Of a stretch of DNA of 64,000 nt, positions 12,881 through 24,612 are shown piece after piece. Origin of the DNA: Rostratula benghalensis. Taxonomy: Eukaryota > Chordata > Aves > Charadriiformes > Rostratulidae. The stretch is taken from contig VXAI01000015.1 in NCBI GenBank assembly GCA_013399305.1, forward strand, positions 5,042,845 to 5,106,844. The letters run 5' to 3'. Position numbers and translations under genes: made by a program. Numbering within the stretch: the stretch's first letter is position 1; every line of letters starts with the position of its first letter. Under the pieces are notes generated by a model. It was not told the origin of the DNA, did no database searches, and saw only the letters and a list, made by a program, of their open reading frames with translations.

Positions 12881-15800
12881 TGAGAGGATTTGAAGTGGAG
12901 ATGAGACTTGTTTTAAGGTCAGCATTAGGAACAGTTTTTCAGTAATTCAGATTCTGGTGTGTTCCTCTGGAAAGGAATGTTCATATATTTCTTATTGGTG
13001 TGAAAATACACTTTCTTGTAATTATGCAATTTTTATTTGCTCTTAACTGCTTGTAATAGGCTCTTTCTCAAGGTGGAGGTACCATGAAAACATGCATACT
13101 TGTCCATGCACATGATGCCCACAAGCAAACATGGGGAAGTTCCACAATCTAGCAGAAAGCTGAGAGCTGAGTGACCATTCCCACGTGCAGGGCTTTTTAT
13201 TCAGTGTTGACTCTCTCTGACAGACTTATAAATGAATGAAAGCGTCTGTTTCTAAACCCTTCATTCTTCACTACTTGCTGTAGCATTTCCTAAATTAATG
13301 ATTACAACCAAGATTTTAATATGGTACCCCTGTCTTTCTCACTGTAAGCATCCCACACACATTTACACCTCCCACTGTGACAGCTGAAGGAGCAAGAATG
13401 AGCACAGCCCCAGTGTAAGCAGAATCAAAGAGATTTATTCAAGGGTTACACAGTTTTTGACGCGAGAAAGTTTTCTTGTGACAATGGGCTGTTGGCTAAC
13501 ATTCAAGGTGATCTTCCCTGAGCCTCATTAAGCTGTCTTCAGTAGTTAGGTTTAAAATGGGAGGCTGGTGGCTTCCTAGCTGTCTGGAAGAAGAAAGGAC
13601 AAGATTCATCTCTGCTTGCAGTTCTTTTATGGCTGAGTAAAGTGCCCTGACTGATATTCAGAGTGACTGAATACAGAGTGAAGAATGCTGGCTCCAGTGA
13701 AGTCTACACAAGAGATATAAACTCTGCTGAATTAGCTCTTCAAATATTTTGAAACCCTGCTGTATTAATAGGCTTATTTTTCAGCATGACCCTGAACAGA
13801 CCCAAAAGACTATCAGCGTGTTTGAGGCACACAGTAAAAGGAATGGAAAGTTAAACTTTTTCTGGGTACTAGAATCAATAGGGCTGCTCCTGTGACCTTC
13901 AAATCTGGCTAGGGATAAGAGCTTTAAACTATAAAGAGATCTTATTTTATGGGTGGGCAGGAAGATAAGCTTGTGTAGGGAGAACTTAGGTGGTCCATGG
14001 GATTCAGAACACTTGGGCTGTCTGAAGGATGAACCCTCAGAATTGTAACATTTTTCTGTCTTTGCTTCTGAAAAGCATCTAGAAGAGACAGAATCAAGAA
14101 GGATACCATTAGCCAACATTGCCAAATCCCAAGCACTGCCAGATCCTTTTCATCTCTTTAAATAGCAGAGACAATGGAACTGAAGGAAATGCATGTCCCA
14201 AGATGTTAAAAGCCTCCTTCTTTTCAGACATTACACACAGTGTCTGTTTCAGATACAGGGTTCCAAGAATAGGGGAAAAGAATGAATACACAGGGAGAGT
14301 GTGGAGGCAGCGTGCTGGCCCTGGGCCTAAAGCAGAGAAACAGCCCTTTTCACCGAATAAACCCAATAAACTGACAGAAGTTACTATCTCTCGTATTTGG
14401 TGTTGCCTTTCTGCTTGGGGGAGAGATTTTTTTTCAGATATTCCTAATGGCATTCTCAAACCTGAAAGTGCATCTCCCCATTGCCTTCCTGGAGCCAGTC
14501 TGTAAGGGTGTTGGGTCGGAGCCTTGAGCCAAGAGAGGGTCTTTCAGCTTTTGAGTATTTGTAGTCAGGTTGGCTGTTCAAGCTGCTTGTGTTTTCTGGA
14601 ATTCACCTCCTGTTTTTACTCTTCACTGCATGAATTTGAAGCAGCAAGAACAAATTAATTAAAATAAAATGAGATTAGCCTGGTGCAGGTACCTGTCTAG
14701 GGTAGCGCCACAAGTCAGCTGAATGTGCTGCACTTGCAAAGTAGATACATGATGGATTCAGAAGCAGAGAAAATCTTCCCAAATGAATTATTCTTATCCT
14801 CCAAATGTTATTTATTTGGATCAGAATGGGTCTTTTCAGCTATAGTGATATTCTTCAAATCCCTGCATTGTGATACAATATTGCTCTTTTATTAAGCCAT
14901 AATACTAGTAGATTGTTTTAAGCCTTATGCTGTGAATCTCTTGCAGATGAAATGCTGCAACAGGAATATCTGTACGATAAGGAGATTGGAGGATGCTTTT
15001 CTGCACAACTTTATCATTCCAGTGGTCTGGAGGATCTGGATGATTGAAAACCAACAAGTAAATAAAGCCCTATCTATTACATACCCAAGTGCTGGGTAAG
15101 TAAGTATTGAGTGGTGGGAAGGAATGTTTAAATGATCATGTGGGGGTAAATGGTGCTGCATGGACTGAGTGACTGAAACAACATTGTAATCAAATCTGAC
15201 AGCTCTATTGCATTATAATTATAGACTGCCAGAGGCGCTTTTTAGACTATCAGTACTTTTGGGATAGTTTGCATCTAAATTAAAATTGAACTTCAAAGCA
15301 GTTTGATGGGAATGTGTTTCCAAGGAGTTTCAAAATGTGAAAGACACAAAGTGATTAGCATTATGCACTGTACCAGCTGGTTGCTACTGTAAAAAAAAAT
15401 AAATAAAAAGTAGCAGCCATGCTGATAATCAGAAAGTGGTATCTTGAATCCTATTAACTTTCTTTTGAATTATTTATTGGGGGGTTTTGTTCCAGTCTTG
15501 CACTTCCTTTCAAATGTTTGTTTAGTTTCTCTCTAAAGGAAAAAAAAATATTGGGAGGAAGAGAGAGAAATCTGGAAGATCTCCAAGGGTTAGCTCACCA
15601 GCAATCTGTTTAGATGTCCTCTTCTCAACTGAGCCCTGCTCTGCTAAATATTTATGGCAGTGTTTAACAAATAAATCTCACCCACCTCCCCACTCACAGT
15701 AAAACAGAAGATTGGACTGCTTTAAGGGAGGATTACCTCTTTTTTATCATGAGAATAAAAGAAATTCCATGAATAAATGTTAATTTCTGAAAAGGATAAA

Positions 15801-18684
15801 GCACAGAGCTGCAACTGCAAACATCTGTCTGTCCACATTACAGATGTTCTGCCTGGAGCTTCTTTTCTGATCCTATCTCTAGACAACAACAAAAAGGAGT
15901 TCACAGCTCTACAGTGTTTTCTCTTTCTTGTAATACTGTATAATCACGAATTGGAAGCAACAGACAGATTCTCATTACTTGATCCTGTCTTCAGATACAC
16001 ACATGCATTGCTTTGCACATTGTACAGTCAGCCAGTGTCTCACCCAGAAGCAGAGTCAAGACGCTGCAAGGGAGGCTGTATGCTGGGAGGAGGGCATAGG
16101 GCCCTGATCTACTTGAGCATCTAAATCCAGTTCAGGTGACTCCACTGATTTCAAATAGAGGTTACATTTTCTGACTATCTGTGTGTTTGTATGCCACTTT
16201 CTCATTGCACCTGTGCTTTGATTTGAAGCATTCTGTAATGAAGATCTCTTATTGCTTAATTGTTTTTCTTTGCTTCTCCCCTTTGTTGGATTCACCCAGC
16301 TTCAAATCCTTTAAGGGACGTCCTGCTGAGAGAGGGCACATTGTGTCAGACAAACACTCTCTGTTCAACAATGGCTAATGGCTAAGTCTGGGTTCTTCAG
16401 AAGAGTGTGATCAAATCACTGTGAGATACATGGATTGTATTTTTCCAGTATGTTTATTCCTGGCCAAAAACAGAGACTAGAGGGAGCACTTATAGGAGGA
16501 TTTATAGGTCTTTAAAATTTTATTGAGTTTGATGACTGTAAGTGAAAGAAATACCAGTTACATAATTCAGGAATGTACAGCCTGGCTTCTGTATTTCTGA
16601 CACTGGTGACGGGAATCTGCGAGCCTGATGAAGATTTTCTTAGGATACTGGATCTATGTGAACGCCTACACAGTTATCTACCTGTCTATAGTGTGCTGAT
16701 CTGTATACATTTTGTGTATGCAGAATCCAGCTAAATAAATTCTGTTGAGGAATTTGAAGCTTACTTACTATTAGACCAATTTTTAACAGATAACTTTTAG
16801 CAAAAATGTCTAACCTTTTGTGTTCTGATGCATAACTTCTACCCTGCCAACTACTGTGTTAGGAACACCTCTTGGAAAAGGCAATGTTTCTTTCATAGTT
16901 TCATTATTATTGCTCTACTGCTGTGGTTGACTTTGGATGTTTGTGTTTATTGATGATAATTTATTCATTACTTCATTTGCACATAGTCCATGTAGTTAAT
17001 AGCATACGGGAACTCTTTCCAAAAATTCAAACGCAGCAAATGAGAACCCACCTCCCTGTTTTCTAAGTCAGAGCCTTTATTATCACATCATTAGTTTGCG
17101 GAGTTTCTCAATGAAAGAGAGGGGGCTGAAAACCAGTGCCTATTGCATGAAACATATTCTGAGAAATATATTCACTATTTTACAACAAAATGTTGAAAAT
17201 TCATCAGGTATCCCTCAACTATCATGCACTTCATTTTCAGCAAAGCCAAACAGACACGCAGAAGTATGCAAGCAGCACAGGCTGAATTTGTCTTACACCA
17301 TCACTGTAGTTTTACACATGGCCAGGTATTGCATGTACATATCTAAGTTCATTTAAATAACCACGAGTCAAATTTGGGCTCCTTCAGCTGCAGGTCTGTA
17401 AAGGCTGGATAGTCAGAGCTTAGCACAAAGTCCCATTTCAGCAGCAGGTCTGTCAGCTTTAATTCCAAGTTAGGATGCTGAGCACTTACACTTGGAAAGA
17501 TAAAGATAGATGTTTAGCTTCCCTAATGCTGACTGGATCCCTAGACAGGGGATCCTAGACAGGCCCTGCTCATAGTCCATGTGTTTACACACATGTCTTG
17601 GTGGACGTGATGATGAGAGTATGCAGTAGCATCACTGTCCAGAAGTCATTCATAAACTACCCTTTGTACATTGCTCATTAGATCTCACTTTGGAGCTCAG
17701 TTGCTGCTCATTCAAGAACTGTTTCATAGCAGAGAGGCTCACAGACAGACAGAGGCTGTTTCCTGCCCGGTTCTGCTATCTTTTCCTCTCAACTGGCACA
17801 GACACTGTGACCCAGTAGCACAGCAGGATTTTATTTTTCATAATTCCAACAGTGTTTTTTACTGTTACAATTACTACCACAAATCATGCCGCAGGAGCCC
17901 TTTTCACCAAGAAATGGCAAGTTATTAAAGAAAAACGCTTGGAGACATTTGAACAGAAAGCTGGTATTCCCATTTACCCCTTGACAACATATCAGCCACT
18001 CTCAGAGACAGGGTGAGGCAATTTTTACAGAGCATCTCTGCTTTAGTGCACTCCCTCTTCTTCCTCCACCTACTTTTCCCTCTCTCGCTTACCACATGGA
18101 AATGCAGAACATTTCCCCCAAAATAGAGTTCAGATCTGAAGCCTGGATATGTATGTGCTGGAAGCTTGTAATTCTTGACATACTTCTGGTGGCTTCAAAG
18201 AGTATCTGCCAACTGCAGGCCTGGAAGCAGCAAGACCTGCTCATAGGTATAGGATCTGAAGAAGCACCAGCCCATGGAGTCTCCTGCCTAGTAAAAGCCG
18301 TTCAGTTCAAGGCCCACAGGAGCTCTGAAATGGGGATATAACGCAAGTCTGTTCAGCTGGGACCATATCTGGTACCTTCTTCTCACTATGGTAGTTCACT
18401 TTGTACTGATTTACCTGCAATTCCCACTACCAGGAGTCAGCTTTGGAACTAAACCCTGGTTGATGGCAAGACAAAAGGGAGCTTGTGCACAGATTTCCAT
18501 ATGCCAGGATTATTTCTACTGTGGCACATCTCCCTTTCATATCTGCCTTTTCCACTTTCCTTTCTGCATGACCAGTTCAAGAGTCAACCAACATACCAAT
18601 CCACGGTTAGCAAGATGTGTCCCTGCCTTTTTGCCCGGTGTACTGGACAATAATACAAATATTATCTTTTTTATTTCTGCAGAA
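12881..18684. other. Unique non-coding DNA
   Basis: A long stretch without recognised repeats or genes. Frames of up to 128 codons occur (opposite-strand pairs at 14109-14505 and a 115-codon frame at 15777-16124) but overlap on both strands, lack family resemblance and have no splice context. Small local features are two copies of CCTAGACAGG near 17541-17565 and a 7-bp inverted repeat CATGTGT/ACACATG near 17578-17595. Confidence 0.65.
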
Positions 18685-18745
18685 ATATTATCTAACATTT
18701 ATACAGCACTTTCTTCAACCAGAGGTCTGTATGTACATATAATAT
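18685..18745 (+). mobile_element. Possible MIR/core-SINE fragment
   Basis: The block AACATTTATACAGCACTTTC then TTCAACCAGAGGTCT resembles the 'catttatatagcgcttttcatctgaggatctcaaagcgctttac' segment seen in old amniote SINEs. It is short, so the call is tentative. Confidence 0.35.
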
Positions 18746-19394
18746 GTTACTATAAACATGGCTTACCCTTGAAAGGAACACAGAAAAATCTTTTCTGCCT
18801 CTATGAATAGAAAGAAAAGTGACAGATTAATCAAACTCCCTATTGTTAATCAACTACCTGTAAGTGGATTATTTGCCTTTTAGGGGAACATTTCTTCTAA
18901 CTGAATCTGGATAACTGACTTTCAGACAGACAACATAGAAGAAAATACATCACAGTAGTGTAACTCTGTATTTCTGTTGGCATCATCTTAGATTGAGTCC
19001 TCGGGAACATATGGAGTGCACTGAGTGAGAATAGATTCAGTCATGCTTTTCATGTCTGCTGGCTGGGAAGTAATTGTAGCAGAAAAAGAAGAAATCACCA
19101 ACTTGTACTGGCATGTTCTTCTGCCTGCTTAAATTTATAAATGTAAGTATCCACAGCCAGCAAAGCCTTGGCAATAAGTGAATGCTGATTTCAGGCAGCT
19201 ATTCCTGTATGAGACATGGTGGTGACAGCACACTCATGTCACTTGGCTACAAACAGTTGCTATGAATCTATACCAAAACAATTAAATAGCTGTTGTCCCC
19301 AGAAGTTTCTGGCCTGCTACAGCACAAAATAAAACAATTTAAGATGGTTTGGTGATTATTGTAACCAACTTGGACTTAAATGTTCTCAGCTGAG
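18746..19394. other. Unique non-coding DNA
   Basis: AT-rich, nothing gene-like or repetitive recognised. Confidence 0.65.
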
Positions 19395-19490
19395 TTCCTG
19401 GTTTGCCACAGACTTTCAGTCTGACCTGGGATAAATCACTTAGTCTCACTGTGCAAGTGTTGTGAGAATGCATTGATAAGTCTGTAGGAG
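19395..19490 (+). mobile_element. Ancient MIR-like SINE fragment
   Basis: The run TTTGCCACAGACTTTCAGTC, then TGACCTGGGATAAATCACTT, then AGTCTCACTGTGC, then TGTTGTGAGAATGCATTGAT follows MIR in order: 'ctgccacttactagctgtgtgaccttgggcaagtcacttaacctctctgtgc ... ttgttgtgaggattaaatga'. The intervening 'cagtttcctcatctgtaaaat' part seems deleted. This is one of the clearer MIR relics here. Confidence 0.65.
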
Positions 19491-19754
19491 GCACAAAGCT
19501 ATTGTGGCCATGGATGCTGTAAAAAAATAGCACAACAGCCACAACTTAGAACCAGTATATGCTCCACAGGTGGAATCTCTCCATCAGATAACATATTTAC
19601 CCACACCATGGGAAGAACTGCTACTTAAGTATGAAAGCTATGAAAAGGTGTGCTTACAAAGTCATTATAGAAAATTAAGGAATCAATTCTCTTGTATGAT
19701 TGCAAGTTCATACCACAATCACAAACAAATCATGTGCATCTGTATTTTTGATGT

Positions 19755-20300
19755 TGTGGTGGATTGACCTTTGTGGGCTCCCAAACACCCACCCAGCTGC
19801 TCTCTCACTCCCCCTCCTCATCAAGACACAGGAGAAAGGTGAAAAATAACATGGCTCAACATAAAGACAGGGAAATCACTTAAAAACTAGGAGGGGGGGT
19901 TGGGGTTAGTCCTTACTAGCTCCTCTCCACTATTCCTTCCTCCTCACACCTGCTCCCCCGTGGTCTCCCCATCATGGCCGCAGGGGCTCTGCCCAGCACC
20001 TCCTCCCGCTCCCCCTGCTCTGACCTGGATGTTTGCAGGGCTGTTTCCTCACACTTTTTTCCTTATTCCGTGCCCATTTTGCCCTTCTATAATTCTACTT
20101 TCCCCGAGACCACCCCGGCTTGGCTTCGGGGTTGGGTTGGGCCGGACCGGACCCCGCGCTGGAACCGGCTGGAACCGGCTGGAACTGGCTGTGTGTGGGC
20201 GGGGCAGCCCGGGCTTCTCCTCACAGCATCGGCCCCCGCTAGAGCCCGGCGGGAGCAGCCGGCAGCGGTGTTCCTTCAGCGCGAGATAGTGGCAAGATCT
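19755..20300 (+). mobile_element. Endogenous retrovirus LTR fragment (solo)
   Basis: Begins with TGTGGTGGATTGACC, close to the start of an avian ERV LTR family I remember (TGTGGTGGTTTGACC), followed by its typical parts: a CCAAACACCCACCCAGCTGC block, CTCTCTCACTCCCCCTCCTC, a GCTCAACATAAAGACAGGGA block and an AATCACTT end. After a poly-G junction it resumes near the other LTR end: a CAGCACCTCCTCCCGCTCCC block, TGTTTGCAGGGCTGTTTCCT, and a GC-rich tail with three tandem GGAACCGGCT-type units (20161-20190). The middle of the LTR is missing. No gag/pol/env sequence is next to it, so it is a solo, internally deleted LTR. The 3' end is uncertain. Being GC-rich it is the only CpG-dense place in the window. 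Confidence 0.7.
20161..20190. repeat. 10-bp tandem repeat in LTR
   Basis: Three direct units of GGAACCGGCT (the third reads GGAACTGGCT), lying inside the LTR's GC-rich part. Probably a small expansion within the element. Confidence 0.9.
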
Positions 20301-23300
20301 GCTCTCCATGGCTTGGCTGGCGAGGTACAAGCAATAACTCAATACTTCCTCATTTTGCTCAGTACCTATTTCATGTGCGGAGGTTTCTTTGGGAGAGGGG
20401 AAAAAAGTTAGTTTTTTCTCTATAGAGGTTATAGGGGATAAAAGAGCTCTGTTGATCAGGACTAAGAGTTCCTGAATGATGTGTTTTAAAGTGCTTTGTC
20501 CTCAGAGGTTCTGCTGAACTTAATATTAATTGTACTAAATGTTAATAAATGTTAATAGGTAGTAATGCACTGCCTTAAAGAATAAGGTTCAGCTTCAAGT
20601 ATCAGGAGAAAATACGAGCAAGCAATTCCAGATGGTTTGGAAAACTAGTGCTGTGGTACAGGCCTGGGGAAAATTAAGTAGGTGAAAGGCCCAAGATTCA
20701 GATGCTGGAAGAAGTCGCAGTTCAGACTTTCTGTCTCAGTTCCATCAAGATGAATTTATTAAGAAAATATAGGTAATTGATAAATAAGTTTGTTATAGGA
20801 GCAGTTTGTTGGTGATAAAATCAGGGCTAGGTCTCAAGTCCGCTGTCCCTCTCTGTAGGTCTATGAGCCTCATTCAAATACTGACACACTCTGTGTGGTG
20901 AGACTGCACTTGCAAATTTCTAATAAGGTTGTATAGAGTGACTTGTCTCAAATACAGGTAAGCACCAAGCAGGCAGACATTCCCACTTGGGAATTTCTTA
21001 GTAATGTTTTGGAGAGCACTGTGTTTTGGAGAGGTAGTTCAGAGTAGTGACAGAGGCAATCAGAATTCAGAGTGACCCGTGCATACAATCAGTGTAATTG
21101 ATTTATACCTATGGGATCATCATGCATTTCAGGTTGAGTTCCTCTCTTAACTTACCTTTAGACACTTTTCCAGTTCAACACATGTTGGGTCTGAAATGCA
21201 GAAGAAAGAAATGAGCAATAGGAAAAGGGAGCAGAGCTTTTCTTTTGAGTGTGGAAATTATTCTTCAAATATCTTTGTTGACAGCTGGCGTGGCACAAAA
21301 TAAACATAGGTCTATTTGCAAGTAAGCAAGAATTAGCATAAACAGCAGCTGCTGTATTACCAAAACCCATGTAACAATAAAGATATTTTTTTCTGCCTTC
21401 AGAAACAAAGGTAGGTAAAAAGCCTGCATGAAATAATGAGTTAGTTAACCACCTGTTAAAGTTCTGAGCACTGGCAAAATGAAAGAGCTATTTGTTGATG
21501 GCATAAGCATTTTTTTCTGATTCAGGTTTTCTAATTAAAACTGAACCTATCCTTATGATAAAAAAATGCAGTGCGTATCAAAAATATTCTCTTCCCCACT
21601 ACTCCTCTCTCCCAATCAGGGGATTTCTTACACTGGCCTTTTCAATTGCTTTCTTGCTGCATCCAGGTAATAGTTTCAAATTTTTCTGAGGTTACTTAGA
21701 TGTGATTTCTTGCTCCCTCTTCTCTAGCTACATAGCATCTGAAGTTAAGTCGGGCTGTCAGGACATGTAATTGTATTTATGGTCAGATCACATTCAGCAG
21801 AATAAGTTTATGGTCTTGTGTCTTTATTTCATTCTCTGGTAAAAGCTAGTTAGTAGCATACTCAACAGCATTGTCATATTTTAATAAAAACTAATGATCC
21901 AATGTGGTGAAATGCAGAAACAAGAGAAGAAGCAATTTATAGTGCATAATTTTAGATTGATGATGATTGAATTTATTGCTTAATCTGCTTCCCGTGGAAG
22001 GTAGCTTACCTGTTCAATTAACTTTCCAGTGTAAGTGGTGCATCCAGCTATCCTCAAATTCCGTAGATAAGTTTATCTAGGTTTTCTTTAGTGTTGGGGT
22101 CCACATCTGGTTATTGTTTGCTGGAACTTCGGCTATTTGTCTCTAAATTTTTCTGACAGTAGGATGTTTTAAAAACTGAAAACACACTAATTAATAACCC
22201 TATGTAGAATTTCTATAGAGCTTTGTAACTTCAAAAAGTAGGTTCAACATATGGCTCAGGACAAAGTGTCTTGAAATCAATGTGACCACAAGGTTTGGTT
22301 CACAATAGTTCAAAATCAAATCTTACCAGATTATTCACTTTGTTTCATGAGTCATTAAAATTAGTTGAATAAAATATTACTTACACTCAGTAAAAGTATC
22401 AGAATCTTACCAATTAGGTGTTTCTTATTTAAGGTCCTGTGTTGTTTTCTTTCAGGTATATTTCACTTTCTTGCTATTTGTAAGTTTTAACATGTGTAGT
22501 GGTTTGTTTTGTTTTGATCAGTAGCTTTTACTGGTGAAATATTTTTGATAAAGTATCAATATTTTCTATGGAAAAAGTTATGTGGCCTATGTGGAATGCC
22601 TTTAAAACCACACACATTTTTCATTTGATCATAGTTTCACAGTATTTCTTCTGTTTCCACTGTCAGCTTCTGTTTTCAAGGTAACCATATTTCAAAGGTG
22701 TAGCATCATTTTGGTGGGTGAAATACTTCGGAAGCATTAGAAATAAAAAGCATACATAAATTTTCAACAGTAGGATTCTTTAACAAGTGGAGAGAATAAA
22801 TCTCACAGATTGCATGCAAATTGGGCCAAATTTTCTTCAATCCCCATTATTAAAACTATATTTCTGTTTGGTTGTGATTTCTTTCGGGAGAAAAAGAAAA
22901 ACCCTGCAGTTTGCATTATAGATGGAGACATCAGCATCACAACCCCAGAGGTCTTAGTCATTTTAGTGCACCATTCACAAAGGGGGTGGTTTTTATTTTC
23001 CTGGAGTATTGTTTTTTTCTTTTCCTTTCTGAAAACACTCAGTCCACCCTGTCACTCTGCTGCTTATCTTTGTATCTGCAATGGTATCTGGGCATATGAG
23101 TCTGTATATATGCAGAAAGAGACATAGAATCCTTATTTTCTGGCTACATAATAAACTGAAATGTGCAAAGTCTTTACGCTCCCAAAGCAGGCCATGTTGT
23201 GTTAAAATGCTATCTATTTTATTTTAGGTGAGAACATTATTATCTCCCTCTACTTACACTGATTTGGACTGTGATTCTTTCACCTCCTTCAAACAGCACC

Positions 23301-24549
23301 TCAGTCTGTGAAGAGCAGTGTATAAACTCCATGGAGCTACTCTTGGAATAAGCATATGAGCCAAAAGTATGATCATTTGGTCTCCTTTACTTAACAGTTG
23401 CAACAGGAGTTAACAAGATCTGATCTTATTTTATATTGGGCAGGTATCAGTCTGATACCAGATTTAAATTCAGCCTGGAAATAGAAGATCTTGCCATAGA
23501 TTCGTGGGACAATAATAACTTTGGTGACCTGTCAGAAATTACACTGATGGTTTGCCACATAAGCACATACAACACAGTCTGAATACCAATGTAATCTGTG
23601 GCTGGACACTGGTTTTCCCTCTAAACTGAATCTTCTGGTTTACTCTCTTCTGTTCTCTGGGTTGCAGATTTGGGTATTGATCTGCTAAGCCTTGGGGGTT
23701 TTTTTGGCCTCTTTTCTTGTTTGCTTACCTTCTCCGCTTTGCAGCGGTGCATAGCAAACCACAAACAACTTGTGTTCGTGGATCTCAGGCAGCTGAGCTC
23801 CTTTGCCCCACCCATGTACCTATCCTTCACTCCTGCACTTAAAGAGGAAAATACTTTTTTTTTTTTTCCTTATACTAATTTACTTGCAATTTAAGCAAGT
23901 CTATGAATTTCAACACATGCAAAAATTTCACAAACTATCACGTCCAAGGAATTTCAGGCAATTTTTTTTTTTTTTTTTGTTAAGGCAAATTCTGGGTCTC
24001 GCTGCTCACTCAATTGCTAGAGTTGTAAGTTCACAATATTGCTGGGATGGTGCAGCACCATCTCTCACTAGACATTATAAAGGTGTATTTTGAAAAGGAA
24101 ATTATAGCTGACTAGAACCAAGGTGCTTCCTTACAGCTGGAGAGAAAATGTGTGGGGTGTACAAGTTTTTTGAACTTGCATATCAAGAGGTGGATGAGTG
24201 ACAGGCTCACAAAGGCAGGCATACACACAAGAGATCACTCTTATTTTCATGACTGTTGCAAAATGACATGCAATTTCTCCAGAGGGAGTTACGTGATCCT
24301 GCTTTGCTGGAAAGCAGTTTTTCCATCTATTTTCTTCAAAGTTTCCTCTACATTCTGAATAGTATAAGTCTGGAGTGGCTGTGGTGGATTTTTTGGACTG
24401 TACAGTACCTGCCTCTGATATAAAAGAAGTACTTGCTATGCCTGTCATTTGTGTCTGGTTTTTTTTTAAACTCCATTTTTAACAGCCTTATTTTATCTGG
24501 GAATATTAGGTTTGTATTTTGGATCTGTTCATGGCTTTGGATATGACTC
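20301..24549. other. Unique non-coding DNA with T tracts
   Basis: No gene is supported. Plus-strand T tracts occur at 23855-23867 (T13) and 23962-23978 (T17); neither has a minus-strand AATAAA close by. The overlapping frames at 22810-23127 and 24131-24448 show no protein similarity. Confidence 0.65.
23962..23978. repeat. Poly(T) tract, 17 bp
   Basis: Homopolymer run of T bounded by GGCAA and GTTAAGG. Read on the minus strand it is poly(A), but no polyadenylation signal precedes it, so it looks like a simple repeat. Confidence 0.9.
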
Positions 24550-24612
24550 TGTATATGACTTTGGATAAGTTTATCAACAGCTTTGTGCCTCAGTTTACTT
24601 CCCAACAGCAGT
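24550..24612 (+). mobile_element. Ancient MIR-like SINE fragment
   Basis: The run TATGACTTTGGATAAGTTTA, then CAACAGCTTTGTGCCTCAGT, then TTACTTCCC follows the MIR segment 'tgtgaccttgggcaagtcacttaacctctctgtgcctcagtttcctcat'. The clearest match is TTGTGCCTCAGTTTACTTCC. Just upstream, the words TTTGGAT, ATATGACT and TATATGACTTTGGAT recur, a small local duplication. Confidence 0.65.

Noticed and set aside
19900..20300. CpG-island promoter with overlapping frames of 97-145 codons
   Set aside because: The GC-rich sequence is explained by the ERV LTR, and the frames follow from its composition. A start of transcription there is possible but not shown.
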